Assembly (NCBI RefSeq): GCF_900182605.1
Contig: NZ_FXTB01000003.1
Span: 372,001-436,000, forward strand
Reading direction: 5' to 3'
DNA from: Saccharicrinis carchari
GTDB lineage: Bacteria; Bacteroidota; Bacteroidia; Bacteroidales; Marinilabiliaceae
Length of the DNA stretch: 64,000 nucleotides
Positions 34,287 to 43,727 of this stretch are shown here, one piece after another. The notes under the pieces were generated by a model that was not told the origin of the DNA, made no database searches, and saw only the letters and a program-made list of their open reading frames with translations. The position numbers were made by a program, and so were the translations under genes. Every line of letters begins with the position of its first letter. Positions within the stretch are counted from its first letter, which is position 1.

Positions 34287-37200
34287 TTACTCTCTCACGT
34301 AAGGTGCATCTTCCGTTTCTTTGAGTTTTTGTTCCAGCACTTTAATCTTTTGTTCTTGCTGTACTTTTTTATACTCAAACGGAATAACCTTAATAAACTT
34401 TGGCAGGTATAAGTTCCAGTTTACCAATATGTCCTGTGCTTTGTCGCTGTTGGTATGCAACAGGTGTTTGTTTAATAAATATTGCAATTCTTGCACATCA
34501 GCGGCATCCTCAACGGGCGATAAATCTACCAGCCCCTTGTTGCAGTAATAATCAAAATTACCCTCTTCATCGAGCACATAGGCCACGCCACCACTCATGC
34601 CGGCTGCAAAATTCCTACCTGTTTTGCCTATAACCGCTACACGCCCACCGGTCATATATTCGCAGCAATGGTCGCCTACGCCTTCCACTACGGCGTAAGC
34701 GCCCGAGTTACGCACAGCAAAACGCTCACCGGCCATTCCTCGGATGTAAACATTGCCCGAAGTAGCTCCATACAGAACAGTGTTGCCGATAATAATATTT
34801 TCTTCGGGTTTAAAGGAAGAGCCTGCCGGGGGCACCACAATAATTTTACCGCCTGACAGTCCTTTGCCCAGATAATCGTTTGCATCGCCCTCAAGCTTAA
34901 AGGCAACACCTTTGGTAAGAAATGCGCCAAAGCTCTGGCCTGCCGAACCGTTGAACTTGCAGTTGATGGTATTTTTAGGCAGTCCCGCTTCGCCATATCG
35001 CTTGCTCACCTCACCCGAAAGCATTGCACCAACCGTGCGGTCGGTATTGGCAATATCTTTGGCCACCCATACCCTGTCCTGATTGATCAATGCAGCTTGC
35101 GACTCCTCAATCAACTGCCAATCCATAACATCTTCAATGCCATGTTTTTGGTTGCTTGTGTTATGCAGTGGATATATTTTGGCCTCCTCGGGAAAATAAA
35201 GCAATCTGCTCATATCTATTCCCTTTGTTTTCCAGTTTCCAACACTCTTGTCCTGCTCCATTAAGTCCGTACGTCCAATTATCTCATCCAACGATTTGTA
35301 ACCTAACTCGGCCAGGTATTCTCTCACCTCCTGCGCCAGAAAATTCATATAATTGACCACGTATTTATATTTACCTATAAAACGCTTTCTCAACTCGGGG
35401 TCTTGTGTTGCCACCCCGGCCGGACAGGTATTCAGATGACATTTGCGCATCATAATGCAGCCCAGGGTAACCAGGGCCGAAGTGGCAAAGCCAAACTCCT
35501 CGGCGCCGAGAATAGCCATTTTAATTACGTCCAGGCCTGTTTTAAGCTGACCATCGGTTTGTAGTTTTACCCGACCACGCAGGTTGTTCATCACCAGCGT
35601 TTGTTGCGTTTCGGCCAAACCAATTTCAACGGGCATTCCGGCATGCTTCACTGAACTGGCAGGAGAAGCGCCTGTTCCTCCTTCGGTGCCGGCTATAACA
35701 ATCAAGTCGGCATGCGCCTTGGCCACGCCGGCTGCTACGGTGCCCACACCTGACTCGGATACCAGCTTTACACTAACGATGGCCTTTGGGTTGGTGCATT
35801 TAAGGTCGAAGATAAGCTGGGCCAGATCCTCGATTGAATAAATATCATGATGTGGGGGTGGCGATATTAAGGTAATGCCGGGGGTTGAGTTTCTTAGTTT
35901 GGCAATTATTTTATCTACCTTAAAGCCGGGCAGCTGTCCCCCTTCGCCCGGCTTGGCACCTTGAGCTATCTTAATCTGCAGCTCATCCGCATTCACCAGG
36001 TAGTTATTGGTAACCCCAAATCTACCTGAAGCAACCTGCTTAATGGCGCTGCGGGCATCGCTTTTAAAGCGTTCGGCATCCTCGCCGCCTTCGCCGGTAT
36101 TGCTCCTGCCCTTCACCTTATTCATAGCTATGGCCAAAGCAGTATGGGCTTCTTTAGATATGGAGCCATAACTCATGGCGCCGGTAACAAATCTACGCGT
36201 AATATGCTCAATCGGCTCTACTTCGTTAATGGGGATGGGCTTGCGTTGTTTCAATTTCAACAGTCCGCGCAGGAACAGGGGATTCTTGTTGTCTTTGTGG
36301 ACCGTAGCGGTGTATTCTTTAAATTTATTGTAGTCGCCCTCTTTGGTAGCCCATTGCAACAAGCCTATTGTTTCCGGATTCCAACCATGTTTCTCGCCAT
36401 ATTTACGGTAAGCATAATTTCCGGTACTATTGAGTGCGGCATTGGGTTTCGGCCTGGCATAGGCTTGTTGGTGGAACATTTGTGCTTCGCGTGCCAACTC
36501 ATCAAAACCAACGCCCCCAATTTTTGAGGAGACACCTGTAAAATACTTCTCAATGATGTCCTGAGAAATACCGATGGCTTCAAAAATCTGTGCACCATGG
36601 TAGCTCCGTAGGGTAGAAATACCCATTTTACTCATTATTTTAAGCAAGCCTTTATCGATGGATTTTATATAATTTTCGCGTGCTTGAGAATAGTCCATAT
36701 TAATATCGCCTTTTTTCACCAAATGATCGATGGTGGCAAAGCTTAGGTAGGGGTTAATGACGCTGGCACCAAAGCCCAGTAACAAGGCATAGTGCATTAC
36801 TTCGCGTGCTTCTCCCGTTTCCACCATCAAGCCGGTCTGCATGCGCTTTTGGGCTTTTATCAGATGATGATGAACGGCTGCCACGGCCAGCAGCGATGGA
36901 ACCGGGGCCATAGTTTCGGATATATTTCTATCGGAAAGTATTAAATAGTTTTTCTTGTCGTCAACGGCTTTTTCTGCCATTAGGCACATCGCTTCAAGGG
37001 CCTTTTTCATCCCTTCGCCACCTTCTTTTACAGGGTAAAGCATGGGAATGGTAAGCTGGGTAAACTCCTCGCGTCGGTAATCTTTTATTTTGCCCAGGTC
37101 GGTATTGGTTACGATAGGGCTCTTAAACTTGATCAGGCGGCAATGCGAAGGGGTGTACTCTAAAATATTTTTTGAGGCTGAACCAATATAGTTGGTCAAT

Positions 37201-38804
37201 GACATCACCAGGCCTTCGCGGATAGGGTCGATAGGTGGATTGGTTACCTGTGCAAAAAGCTGGCGAAAATAATTGAACAAGCGTTGCGGCTTCTCGGACA
37301 TGGCCGCTATGGGCGTATCGTTACCCATAGAAGTGATCGGTTCCATGCCTGTTTTTGCCATGGGGGTAATCAACATTTCGAGGTCTTCTTTGGCGTAACC
37401 AAATGTTTTTAAATAGGTATCGAAATTATCGATAGATGAGTTTACCCGCGTTTTTACTTCTATATCTTTTAAACTGATACGGTTTTCCTTTAACCAGTTT
37501 TCGAACGGATATTTTTGCGACAACTGTGCTTTAATTTCCTGATCGGGTATAATAATGCCCAATTGGGTATCCACCAAAAGCAATTTGCCGGGCTTCAACC
37601 TTCCCTTTTCGCTAATTTCCTCGGGTGCAAAGGTCTGTACACCTACCTCGGAGCCCATTACAATCATATCGTTTTTGGTAATTACATAACGAGAGGGGCG
37701 GAGGCCGTTCCTATCCAGTGTACCACCGATGTATCTTCCATCGGAAAATACAATGGAGGCAGGGCCGTCCCAGGGCTCCATAATGGTAGAATGGAATTCG
37801 TAGTAAGCTTTCAGGCTTTTGGGGATGGGGTTTTTATCATTCCACGATTCCGGTATGAGCATGCTTAGTGCTTGCGGCAGGCTTCTTCCGGTGAGGAACA
37901 AAAACTCCAAAGCGTTATCCAGCGAAGCCGAATCACTTTTGCCGGGTTCGATTACCGGGAATATTTTTTGAAGATCTTCACCAAATAAATCAGATTTAAG
38001 CAGCGCCTCGCGCGCCTGCATCCACAACCTATTGCCTTTGATGGTGTTGATTTCGCCATTGTGCGCCATTATCCTGAAAGGTTGCGCCAAATCCCAGGTA
38101 GGAAATGTGTTGGTGCTAAATCTGGAGTGAACCAACGAAATGGCACTCTTGAGCTTGGGATGCTGCAAATCGAGATAGTAAGTACCCACCTGCTCAGGTG
38201 TGAGCATACCTTTGTAAATAAATATCTTACTCGAAAGAGAGGGAATGTAAAAAAATGCCTTTTGCTTTAATTCCGATTCGCGAATCTTTCGTTCGGTCAC
38301 CTTACGGGCTATAAAGAGTTTGCGTTCGAGCTTGTTTTGTTCGTATTTACCTTTTACAAATATCTGGCGGATTTGCGGTTCTGATTTTTTCGCTATTTCC
38401 CCAATAACAGAAGTATCCACCGGTACATCGCGATAGCCTATCAGTTCCAGGCCTTCTTCCATCAGCTGGGCATTCAGCACTTCCTGACATAGCATGGCTT
38501 CTTTATTATTGTTGGGCAAAAACAACAAGCCAGTTCCGTATTTGCCGGGTGCAGGTAAATTAAAACCCAAGGAGCTACAGAACTCATGCGGCACTTGGAT
38601 TAATATGCCGGCACCATCGCCGGATTTATTGTCGGAGCTCTCGGCACCCCTGTGTGTCATGTTTACCAATACTTCTAAACCTCTGTTCACTATGTCGTGC
38701 GAGGTTTGTCCTTTGATATTGGCCACAAAGCCTATCCCACAGTTGTCGTGCTCATTTGCGGGGTCGTACAACCCTGCAGCCTTAGGAAATCTTACTTGCA
38801 TCAT
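34287..38804 (-). CDS. gltB: Glutamate synthase large subunit
   Basis: A 1505-residue enzyme. After a propeptide of about 21 residues the N-terminal nucleophile C22 (DNCGIGFVANI) begins the class II glutaminase domain (to about 430). A central domain follows. The FMN-binding synthase domain (about 850-1200) has GEGGEDAER and SVKLVSESGVG, and the [3Fe-4S] ligands lie in CIMMRKCHLNTCPAG near residues 1118-1128. The C-terminal beta-helix domain is glycine-rich (GLSGGKIIV, GMAGERFAVRNSG). All modules are intact. It is the first gene of gltBD and faces the glnK/amtB cluster across a 573-bp gap. Confidence 0.97.
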   Translation of the reverse strand: MMQVRFPKAAGLYDPANEHDNCGIGFVANIKGQTSHDIVNRGLEVLVNMTHRGAESSDNKSGDGAGILIQVPHEFCSSLGFNLPAPGKYGTGLLFLPNNNKEAMLCQEVLNAQLMEEGLELIGYRDVPVDTSVIGEIAKKSEPQIRQIFVKGKYEQNKLERKLFIARKVTERKIRESELKQKAFFYIPSLSSKIFIYKGMLTPEQVGTYYLDLQHPKLKSAISLVHSRFSTNTFPTWDLAQPFRIMAHNGEINTIKGNRLWMQAREALLKSDLFGEDLQKIFPVIEPGKSDSASLDNALEFLFLTGRSLPQALSMLIPESWNDKNPIPKSLKAYYEFHSTIMEPWDGPASIVFSDGRYIGGTLDRNGLRPSRYVITKNDMIVMGSEVGVQTFAPEEISEKGRLKPGKLLLVDTQLGIIIPDQEIKAQLSQKYPFENWLKENRISLKDIEVKTRVNSSIDNFDTYLKTFGYAKEDLEMLITPMAKTGMEPITSMGNDTPIAAMSEKPQRLFNYFRQLFAQVTNPPIDPIREGLVMSLTNYIGSASKNILEYTPSHCRLIKFKSPIVTNTDLGKIKDYRREEFTQLTIPMLYPVKEGGEGMKKALEAMCLMAEKAVDDKKNYLILSDRNISETMAPVPSLLAVAAVHHHLIKAQKRMQTGLMVETGEAREVMHYALLLGFGASVINPYLSFATIDHLVKKGDINMDYSQARENYIKSIDKGLLKIMSKMGISTLRSYHGAQIFEAIGISQDIIEKYFTGVSSKIGGVGFDELAREAQMFHQQAYARPKPNAALNSTGNYAYRKYGEKHGWNPETIGLLQWATKEGDYNKFKEYTATVHKDNKNPLFLRGLLKLKQRKPIPINEVEPIEHITRRFVTGAMSYGSISKEAHTALAIAMNKVKGRSNTGEGGEDAERFKSDARSAIKQVASGRFGVTNNYLVNADELQIKIAQGAKPGEGGQLPGFKVDKIIAKLRNSTPGITLISPPPHHDIYSIEDLAQLIFDLKCTNPKAIVSVKLVSESGVGTVAAGVAKAHADLIVIAGTEGGTGASPASSVKHAGMPVEIGLAETQQTLVMNNLRGRVKLQTDGQLKTGLDVIKMAILGAEEFGFATSALVTLGCIMMRKCHLNTCPAGVATQDPELRKRFIGKYKYVVNYMNFLAQEVREYLAELGYKSLDEIIGRTDLMEQDKSVGNWKTKGIDMSRLLYFPEEAKIYPLHNTSNQKHGIEDVMDWQLIEESQAALINQDRVWVAKDIANTDRTVGAMLSGEVSKRYGEAGLPKNTINCKFNGSAGQSFGAFLTKGVAFKLEGDANDYLGKGLSGGKIIVVPPAGSSFKPEENIIIGNTVLYGATSGNVYIRGMAGERFAVRNSGAYAVVEGVGDHCCEYMTGGRVAVIGKTGRNFAAGMSGGVAYVLDEEGNFDYYCNKGLVDLSPVEDAADVQELQYLLNKHLLHTNSDKAQDILVNWNLYLPKFIKVIPFEYKKVQQEQKIKVLEQKLKETEDAPYVRE

Positions 38805-38984
38805 ATATACTAATTAATAAAGAAGGAATAATACTGAAAAACGCTCGGTCTGATTAAATGACCTCTTCACAAATCTGCCCACCATTTCGGGTGTTTGATA
38901 GAATATAAATAAATACCCCGCTTACGAATGATTATTGTAGTTTTTTAAACTATTTACTTATGAAACGTCACAAAAATAGCGTTT

Positions 38985-39230
38985 TTATTTATTTTTTCCA
39001 AAAGTGAAGTCGCCTAATTGAAAAAATATAGGATGGCGAATTTTTTTAGCACAACTATCATAATCTATACAACTTCCTTTATGGTTAACTATATATCCAG
39101 GGATTGTAATATTTGATAATATAAAACCATTGACCGCCCTCAGGTTGCTATTTGACTTAAAATATTGCAAATACCTTTCGATATAATACTTTTTATCAAT
39201 TTTTACTTTCATTTTTTTTGGCAGATACAT
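38985..39230 (-). CDS. Doubtful small hypothetical protein
   Basis: An 81-codon minus-strand frame that begins MYLPKKMKVKIDKKYY; the second ATG at codon 7 may be the better start. It has no membrane segment and no known motif, and it sits in AT-rich sequence, where lysine- and asparagine-rich frames arise by chance. If real, it would be a small basic protein of about 75 residues upstream of gltB. Confidence 0.2.
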   Translation of the reverse strand: MYLPKKMKVKIDKKYYIERYLQYFKSNSNLRAVNGFILSNITIPGYIVNHKGSCIDYDSCAKKIRHPIFFQLGDFTFGKNK

Positions 39231-39272
39231 AAAAATACTTCATTTTTGCAAATAGATACATAAAAAGAGGGG

Positions 39273-39292
39273 TGTAGGTGTGTAAAACCTAC
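39273..39292 (+). promoter_or_regulatory. Inverted repeat upstream of the torF-glnK-amtB cluster
   Basis: TGTAGGT and ACCTACA form a perfect 7-bp inverted repeat with a 6-nt spacer (GTGTAA plus A), 85 nt before the porin gene. It could be an operator half-site pair or an RNA hairpin in the leader. No known regulator is recognised. Confidence 0.35.
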
Positions 39293-39377
39293 ATTTTATT
39301 CGTTGACCCCCCTATTTTTTATATCGTAAATGAAAAAATCTCATGTTATTCAAGATGCTACCTTAAATTTTAGTAAA

Positions 39378-40028
39378 ATGAAAAGACCGATATTACTATT
39401 GACAATTACATTGGCAGCCGTTACTTTGGAGGCTCAATTTTCTGTTGGAACCGATTTGGTTTCGCGTTACATTTATCGTGGTGTGGATTATGGTAATGCT
39501 GCTGCCATTCAGCCAAACATAGCGTATGTGGCCGGAAATTTCTCTATCGGGGCATGGGGCTCCTTTGGTTTATCTGCGGAATCTTTTAGCGAGGCCGATT
39601 TATACATGTCCTATTCTTTCCCTTTTGGATTAAGCCTCGGACTGACTGACTATTACTATCCCGGCACGGAATGGGGAGAGTTTGGCGATAAAATTTCGAG
39701 CCATGCTTTGGAGCTGATCATGGGCTACGAAACCAAAGGATTGAGTTTGGCCGGACATTATATGCTCAACAACTCAGCAGAGGGAATCGGAACAGAAGAC
39801 GGCACCCTCTATTTTGAAGCCGGGTATGCCTTTGCTAAAGTAGATGTATTTGTGGGTGCCGGTGACGGGTGGCATTCTAACAATGGCGACTTTGAACTGG
39901 TAAACATTGGCATTGCTACCTCAAAAGAAATAAAATTCACCGATTCCTTCTCTCTGCCTCTTTTTGGTCAGCTAATTACTAATCCCAACAGCGAACAGTT
40001 GTACATAGTTGTGGGCATATCATTATAA
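39378..40028 (+). CDS. TorF family putative porin
   Basis: A 216-residue outer-membrane beta-barrel protein. A signal peptide (MKRPILLLTITLAAVTLEA) is followed by the family start FSVGTDLVSRYIYRGVDYG. Alternating hydrophobic strands follow, and the chain ends with a short strand finishing in aromatic/hydrophobic residues (YIVVGISL). This Gcw_chp/TorF type is often found beside glnK-amtB in Bacteroidota and Proteobacteria, and here it is 34 nt upstream of glnK. It may help nitrogen compounds cross the outer membrane, which is inference. I chose ATG 39378 because it directly precedes the signal peptide; the frame is open from 39330. Confidence 0.85.
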   Translation: MKRPILLLTITLAAVTLEAQFSVGTDLVSRYIYRGVDYGNAAAIQPNIAYVAGNFSIGAWGSFGLSAESFSEADLYMSYSFPFGLSLGLTDYYYPGTEWGEFGDKISSHALELIMGYETKGLSLAGHYMLNNSAEGIGTEDGTLYFEAGYAFAKVDVFVGAGDGWHSNNGDFELVNIGIATSKEIKFTDSFSLPLFGQLITNPNSEQLYIVVGISL

Positions 40029-40062
40029 CAGATAACAGAATAAAAAAACTAAAAATTACACC

Positions 40063-40407
40063 ATGAAAAAAATTGAAGCCATTATTAGGCTAACGCGATA
40101 CGAAAATGTAAAAAAGGCACTCGAAGAGCAGGATATTACCTTCTTTTCGTATTGGGATGTGCGTGGAGTAGGTTGTGCTGTGGAAGGTCACCTTTACCGT
40201 GGCACGGTGTACGACACCAGTATTATAGAGCGGCGCTTGATTTCTATTATTGTGCGCGATCAAAATTTAGAAAAGACAGTACACGCTATTATGCAGGCCG
40301 CACGAACAGGGGAAATAGGCGACGGAAGGATATTTGTTTCCGATGTAGAAGAATCGTACAAGATACGCACGGGGGAGTCGGGGCCGGAAACCCTTTACGT
40401 TAAATAA
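40063..40407 (+). CDS. glnK: P-II nitrogen regulatory protein
   Basis: A 114-residue PII protein that reports nitrogen state and gates AmtB. The T-loop region reads EGHLYRGTVYDTS; Y50 aligns with the uridylylated Tyr51 of E. coli PII, though the residues after it (DTSIIERR) differ from the usual VDFLPK. The B-loop RTGEIGDGRIFV (81-92), which binds ATP/ADP, is intact, and the C-loop RTGESG is present. It lies 44 nt upstream of amtB, the standard pairing. Control by nucleotides and 2-oxoglutarate is expected from the family; uridylylation is uncertain. Confidence 0.95.
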   Translation: MKKIEAIIRLTRYENVKKALEEQDITFFSYWDVRGVGCAVEGHLYRGTVYDTSIIERRLISIIVRDQNLEKTVHAIMQAARTGEIGDGRIFVSDVEESYKIRTGESGPETLYVK

Positions 40408-40451
40408 TCCACACACAATCATCAGATATCATTGATTTTAAAAACTTTATT

Positions 40452-41645
40452 ATGGATACAAACAGTGCTTTAGATATATTATGGATACTTGTAGCAGGTA
40501 TTTTGGTGTTTTTTATGCAAGCCGGATTTGCGCTTGTGGAAGCTGGATTTACCAGAGCTAAAAATGTTGGTAACATTGTAATGAAAAACTTTATGGACTT
40601 ATCCTTTGGTTCTCTACTATTCTGGATTATTGGGTATAGCCTTATGTATGGGGGGAATGGTGCCTTTTTTGGGACATTCGATTTCTTGTACGGCGAGCCC
40701 GACAACTACCACAACTTATTTTTTCAAACCGTATTTGCGGCTACTGCGGCCACTATCGTTTCCGGTGCTATGGCCGAACGCACCAAGTTTTCCACCTACC
40801 TTATTTATACGGTGATTATCACGGCTTTTATATATCCCATCTCGGGTCATTGGATTTGGGGTGGCGGATGGCTCTCCACATTGGAAACTCCTTTCCACGA
40901 TTTTGCGGGCTCTACGGTTGTACACTCTGTTGGGGGATGGATGGCGCTGGCCGGTGCCTGGACAATTGGCCCTCGACTGGGCAAATACAACGGTAAGGCC
41001 AAAGCCATACCGGGTCATAACATGGTGCTGGGTGCCCTGGGGGTTTTTATACTTTGGATGGGTTGGTTCGGCTTTAACCCGGGTTCGCAATTAGCCATCA
41101 GCGGCGACAACGCCCATGCTGTAGCAAGCATCTTTATTACCACTAACCTGGCCGCTGCCGCAGGTGCAGTATTTACCATGTTTGTTACCTGGTTGCGCTA
41201 CGGTAAACCTGACTTATCCATGACTTTGAACGGCGCCTTGGCCGGTTTGGTTGGCATTACTGCCGGATGTAACATTGTAAGCCCCATTGGAGCTGCTTTA
41301 ATAGGTTCAATAGCCGGATTGGTGGTGGTGTTTTCGATTGAACTCTTCGATAAAGTACTCAAAGTGGACGACCCGGTAGGAGCTATTTCGGTACATGGGG
41401 TTTGTGGGGCAATGGGAACCTTGCTGGTCGGCTTTTTTGCTACCGATGGTGGTTTGCTATATGGCGGCGGTGCTTCGTTACTGTGGAGCCAGGCTATTGG
41501 GGTAGTTTCGGTTGGTGCTTGGGCTTTCGGATTGGGTCTTATTTTATTTCAAACGCTAAAAGCCACTATGGGTCTTCGGGTTAGCGAACAGGAAGAGCGT
41601 GAAGGCCTGGACATTCATGAGCATGGTCAGACTTCATATAATTAA
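40452..41645 (+). CDS. amtB: Ammonium transporter AmtB
   Basis: A 397-residue ammonium channel of the inner membrane with about eleven helices. The pore histidines are H158 in TVVHSVGGW and H315 in ISVHGVCGA. The FVEAGFTRAKN-like segment (ALVEAGFTRAKNVGNI) and the GAMAERTKF motif are also diagnostic. There is no signal peptide typical of E. coli AmtB; the protein starts with MDTNSALDILW. It follows glnK and would be blocked by it when nitrogen is plentiful. Downstream, a weak hairpin at 41695-41709 followed by T-rich sequence may end the transcript. Confidence 0.96.
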   Translation: MDTNSALDILWILVAGILVFFMQAGFALVEAGFTRAKNVGNIVMKNFMDLSFGSLLFWIIGYSLMYGGNGAFFGTFDFLYGEPDNYHNLFFQTVFAATAATIVSGAMAERTKFSTYLIYTVIITAFIYPISGHWIWGGGWLSTLETPFHDFAGSTVVHSVGGWMALAGAWTIGPRLGKYNGKAKAIPGHNMVLGALGVFILWMGWFGFNPGSQLAISGDNAHAVASIFITTNLAAAAGAVFTMFVTWLRYGKPDLSMTLNGALAGLVGITAGCNIVSPIGAALIGSIAGLVVVFSIELFDKVLKVDDPVGAISVHGVCGAMGTLLVGFFATDGGLLYGGGASLLWSQAIGVVSVGAWAFGLGLILFQTLKATMGLRVSEQEEREGLDIHEHGQTSYN

Positions 41646-41694
41646 TCATTGCATTAGTGCCACACAGCGCTAAATATCTTTAGCTGAAGGGCCG

Positions 41695-41720
41695 ACAGGA
41701 TTCGCCTGTTTGTTTGTTTC
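41695..41720 (+). terminator. Possible weak terminator after amtB
   Basis: ACAGG and CCTGT form a 5-bp stem with loop ATTCG, followed by TTGTTTGTTTC. The stem is short; it lies 50 nt after the amtB stop and before the cytochrome bd operon. Confidence 0.35.
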
Positions 41721-41913
41721 TCCATTGAAAGAAATAATCTGCCTATATTTATTCTCGTTAAAAAGTGAGCTTATATCATAGCGCGCTTTGCTTTGGTCAG
41801 AATCACTTTGTCCGGGTGGTATATGCTCCATTAGCGAAAAAAATCTTTAATTATTGCTAAATGATTCAACAATTTTTTATATTAGTTGTTTCGTGAGGGA
41901 TAATGCTTGAGGG

Positions 41914-42117
41914 ATGAAAAAAATTATTGACTTTTATATGGAAGGTTTTAACAACTTACCCGATTGGGCTCGTTCCATCTGGTTTATCATCTTGTTGAAA
42001 CTATTCATTTTCTTTTTTATTTTTAAAATATTCTTTTTCCAAAATAAGCTTAAAAAAGATTTTGATACCGACAGAGAGCGGGCAGATCATGTTATTGAGC
42101 AAATCACAACACCATAA
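41914..42117 (+). CDS. DUF4492 small membrane protein of the cytochrome bd operon
   Basis: A 67-residue protein with a short amphipathic N terminus (MKKIIDFYMEGFNNLPDWAR), one long membrane helix (about 22-42, rich in Phe and Ile) and a charged tail. The DFY-x-x-GF and W-x-x-S-I-W pattern matches DUF4492. This family is repeatedly found directly upstream of cydA in Bacteroidota and Campylobacterota. Here it is 11 nt before cydA, so it is co-translated and probably helps assembly or function of the bd oxidase; no mechanism is known. Confidence 0.88.
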   Translation: MKKIIDFYMEGFNNLPDWARSIWFIILLKLFIFFFIFKIFFFQNKLKKDFDTDRERADHVIEQITTP

Positions 42118-42128
42118 AATTTTGTTAA

Positions 42129-43727
42129 ATGTTAGAGTCTTTAGATTTATCACTGGTAAACTGGTCGCGTGGACAATTTGCGCTGACAGCCATGTACCAT
42201 TGGATTTTTGTGCCATTAACATTGGGGCTGGGTTTTATACTGGCCTTTATGGAAACCAGATATGTTCAAACGGGTGATCCGGAATGGAAAAGGATTACCA
42301 AGTTTTGGATGAAGCTTTTTGGAATAAACTTTGCCATTGGCGTTGCCACCGGTATTATTTTAGAATTTGAATTTGGCACCAATTGGAGTAACTATTCCTG
42401 GTTTGTGGGTGACATATTTGGTGCCCCACTGGCGATTGAGGGAATCATGGCCTTTTTTCTGGAAAGCACTTTTATTGCCGTTATGTTTTTTGGTTGGAAC
42501 AAGGTGAGTAAGAAGGCGCACTTAATATCTACCTGGTTAGTTGCGGTGGGAGCAAGCCTATCTGCTGTATGGATACTGGTGGCCAATGCCTGGATGCAAG
42601 ATCCTCGTGGCATGCGGTTCAACCCCGACACGGCACGCAACGAGATGGTCAGTTTTTGGGATGTGATACTTTCGCCCACTGCCGTCACCAAGTTTTTGCA
42701 TACCACCACTTCGGGCTTTGTGCTTGCTTCTGTGTTTGTTGTTGGCGTTAGCGCCTGGTTCCTACTCAAGCGCCGAGAGGTGCTTTTTGCCAAACGGAGC
42801 ATGGTTGTGGCCGCTACTTTTGGTGTTATATCTTCCATTATGCTCATTGCTACAGGCGATAGTTCGGCTCGCGAAATGGCGGAAACGCAACCCATGAAGT
42901 TTGCCGCCATGGAAGCACTGTACGAAGGACAGACCAATGCACCATTGATAGCCATCGGATTAATTGGTGACCCGCAGGACGATCCGATGGACAGTACAGC
43001 AAGAGAAGATTTTAAAATTAAAATAGAGATACCCAATGCACTCTCCTATATGGCTTTCTTAAAAGCCGATGCCTTTGTGGCGGGTATAAAAGATTTAGTG
43101 TTGGGTAACGAAAAACACGGCATAATGTCGTACAAGGAAAAGATAAAAAGAGGATACGAGGCTCAACAAACCCTTGCACAGTATAAAAAAGCAAAAAAGG
43201 AGAATAGTGAGGATTTGCCTATGTTACGCGCCAAGTTTGAGGATCAGGAATGGATAGACAATTACTTTAATTACTTTGGTTATGGTAGTTATTACGATCC
43301 GGACCCTACGCAACTCGAAAAAAATGCCTTTAAAATAGTTCCTCCAATCTCACTATCGTTTTATTCGTTCCATATTATGGTGATATTAGGTGGGCATTTT
43401 TTACTGCTGTTTATGATTGTGTTGTGGCTCCTTTACAAAAACAAGCTGGCCAATAACAAAATTGTCTTGTGGACTGCCGTATGGTCAATACCATTGGCAT
43501 ATGTAGCATCGCAAGCCGGTTGGATTGTAGCCGAGGTGGGGCGCCAGCCATGGGTAGTGCAGGATTTAATGACAACAGCCATGGCTGTTTCACAAATAGA
43601 TACCGGTTCGGTGATGATTACCTTTTGGCTGTTTGCATTTACTTTTACTGCGCTGCTGGTGGCCGAAATAAAAATAATGACCAAACAAATTAAAATAGGA
43701 CCAACTAAACAAGGAGGAAAACAATAA
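42129..43727 (+). CDS. cydA: Cytochrome bd quinol oxidase subunit I
   Basis: A 532-residue membrane protein that oxidises quinol and reduces O2 to water with high affinity. Heme ligands are visible as H24 (TAMYHWIF), H191 (FLHTTTSGF) and M417 (FHIMVILGG). The Q-loop after about residue 255 is of the long type (segments KDLVLGNEKHG and YKEKIKRGYEA match the E. coli insert). About nine helices. It supports life at low oxygen and protects against NO and sulfide. Its stop overlaps the cydB start by one base (TAATG). Confidence 0.96.
   Translation: MLESLDLSLVNWSRGQFALTAMYHWIFVPLTLGLGFILAFMETRYVQTGDPEWKRITKFWMKLFGINFAIGVATGIILEFEFGTNWSNYSWFVGDIFGAPLAIEGIMAFFLESTFIAVMFFGWNKVSKKAHLISTWLVAVGASLSAVWILVANAWMQDPRGMRFNPDTARNEMVSFWDVILSPTAVTKFLHTTTSGFVLASVFVVGVSAWFLLKRREVLFAKRSMVVAATFGVISSIMLIATGDSSAREMAETQPMKFAAMEALYEGQTNAPLIAIGLIGDPQDDPMDSTAREDFKIKIEIPNALSYMAFLKADAFVAGIKDLVLGNEKHGIMSYKEKIKRGYEAQQTLAQYKKAKKENSEDLPMLRAKFEDQEWIDNYFNYFGYGSYYDPDPTQLEKNAFKIVPPISLSFYSFHIMVILGGHFLLLFMIVLWLLYKNKLANNKIVLWTAVWSIPLAYVASQAGWIVAEVGRQPWVVQDLMTTAMAVSQIDTGSVMITFWLFAFTFTALLVAEIKIMTKQIKIGPTKQGGKQ

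Larger units (their letters stand above)
38805..39377. other. Divergent regulatory gap between gltBD and torF-glnK-amtB
   Basis: 573 AT-rich bases between two nitrogen-assimilation units transcribed in opposite directions. It contains a doubtful 81-codon frame (38985-39230) and a 7-bp stem hairpin (39273-39292). I saw neither a sigma-54 -24/-12 site nor a clear TAnnTTTG box. Nitrogen control of both units from this gap is plausible but not shown. Confidence 0.5.
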
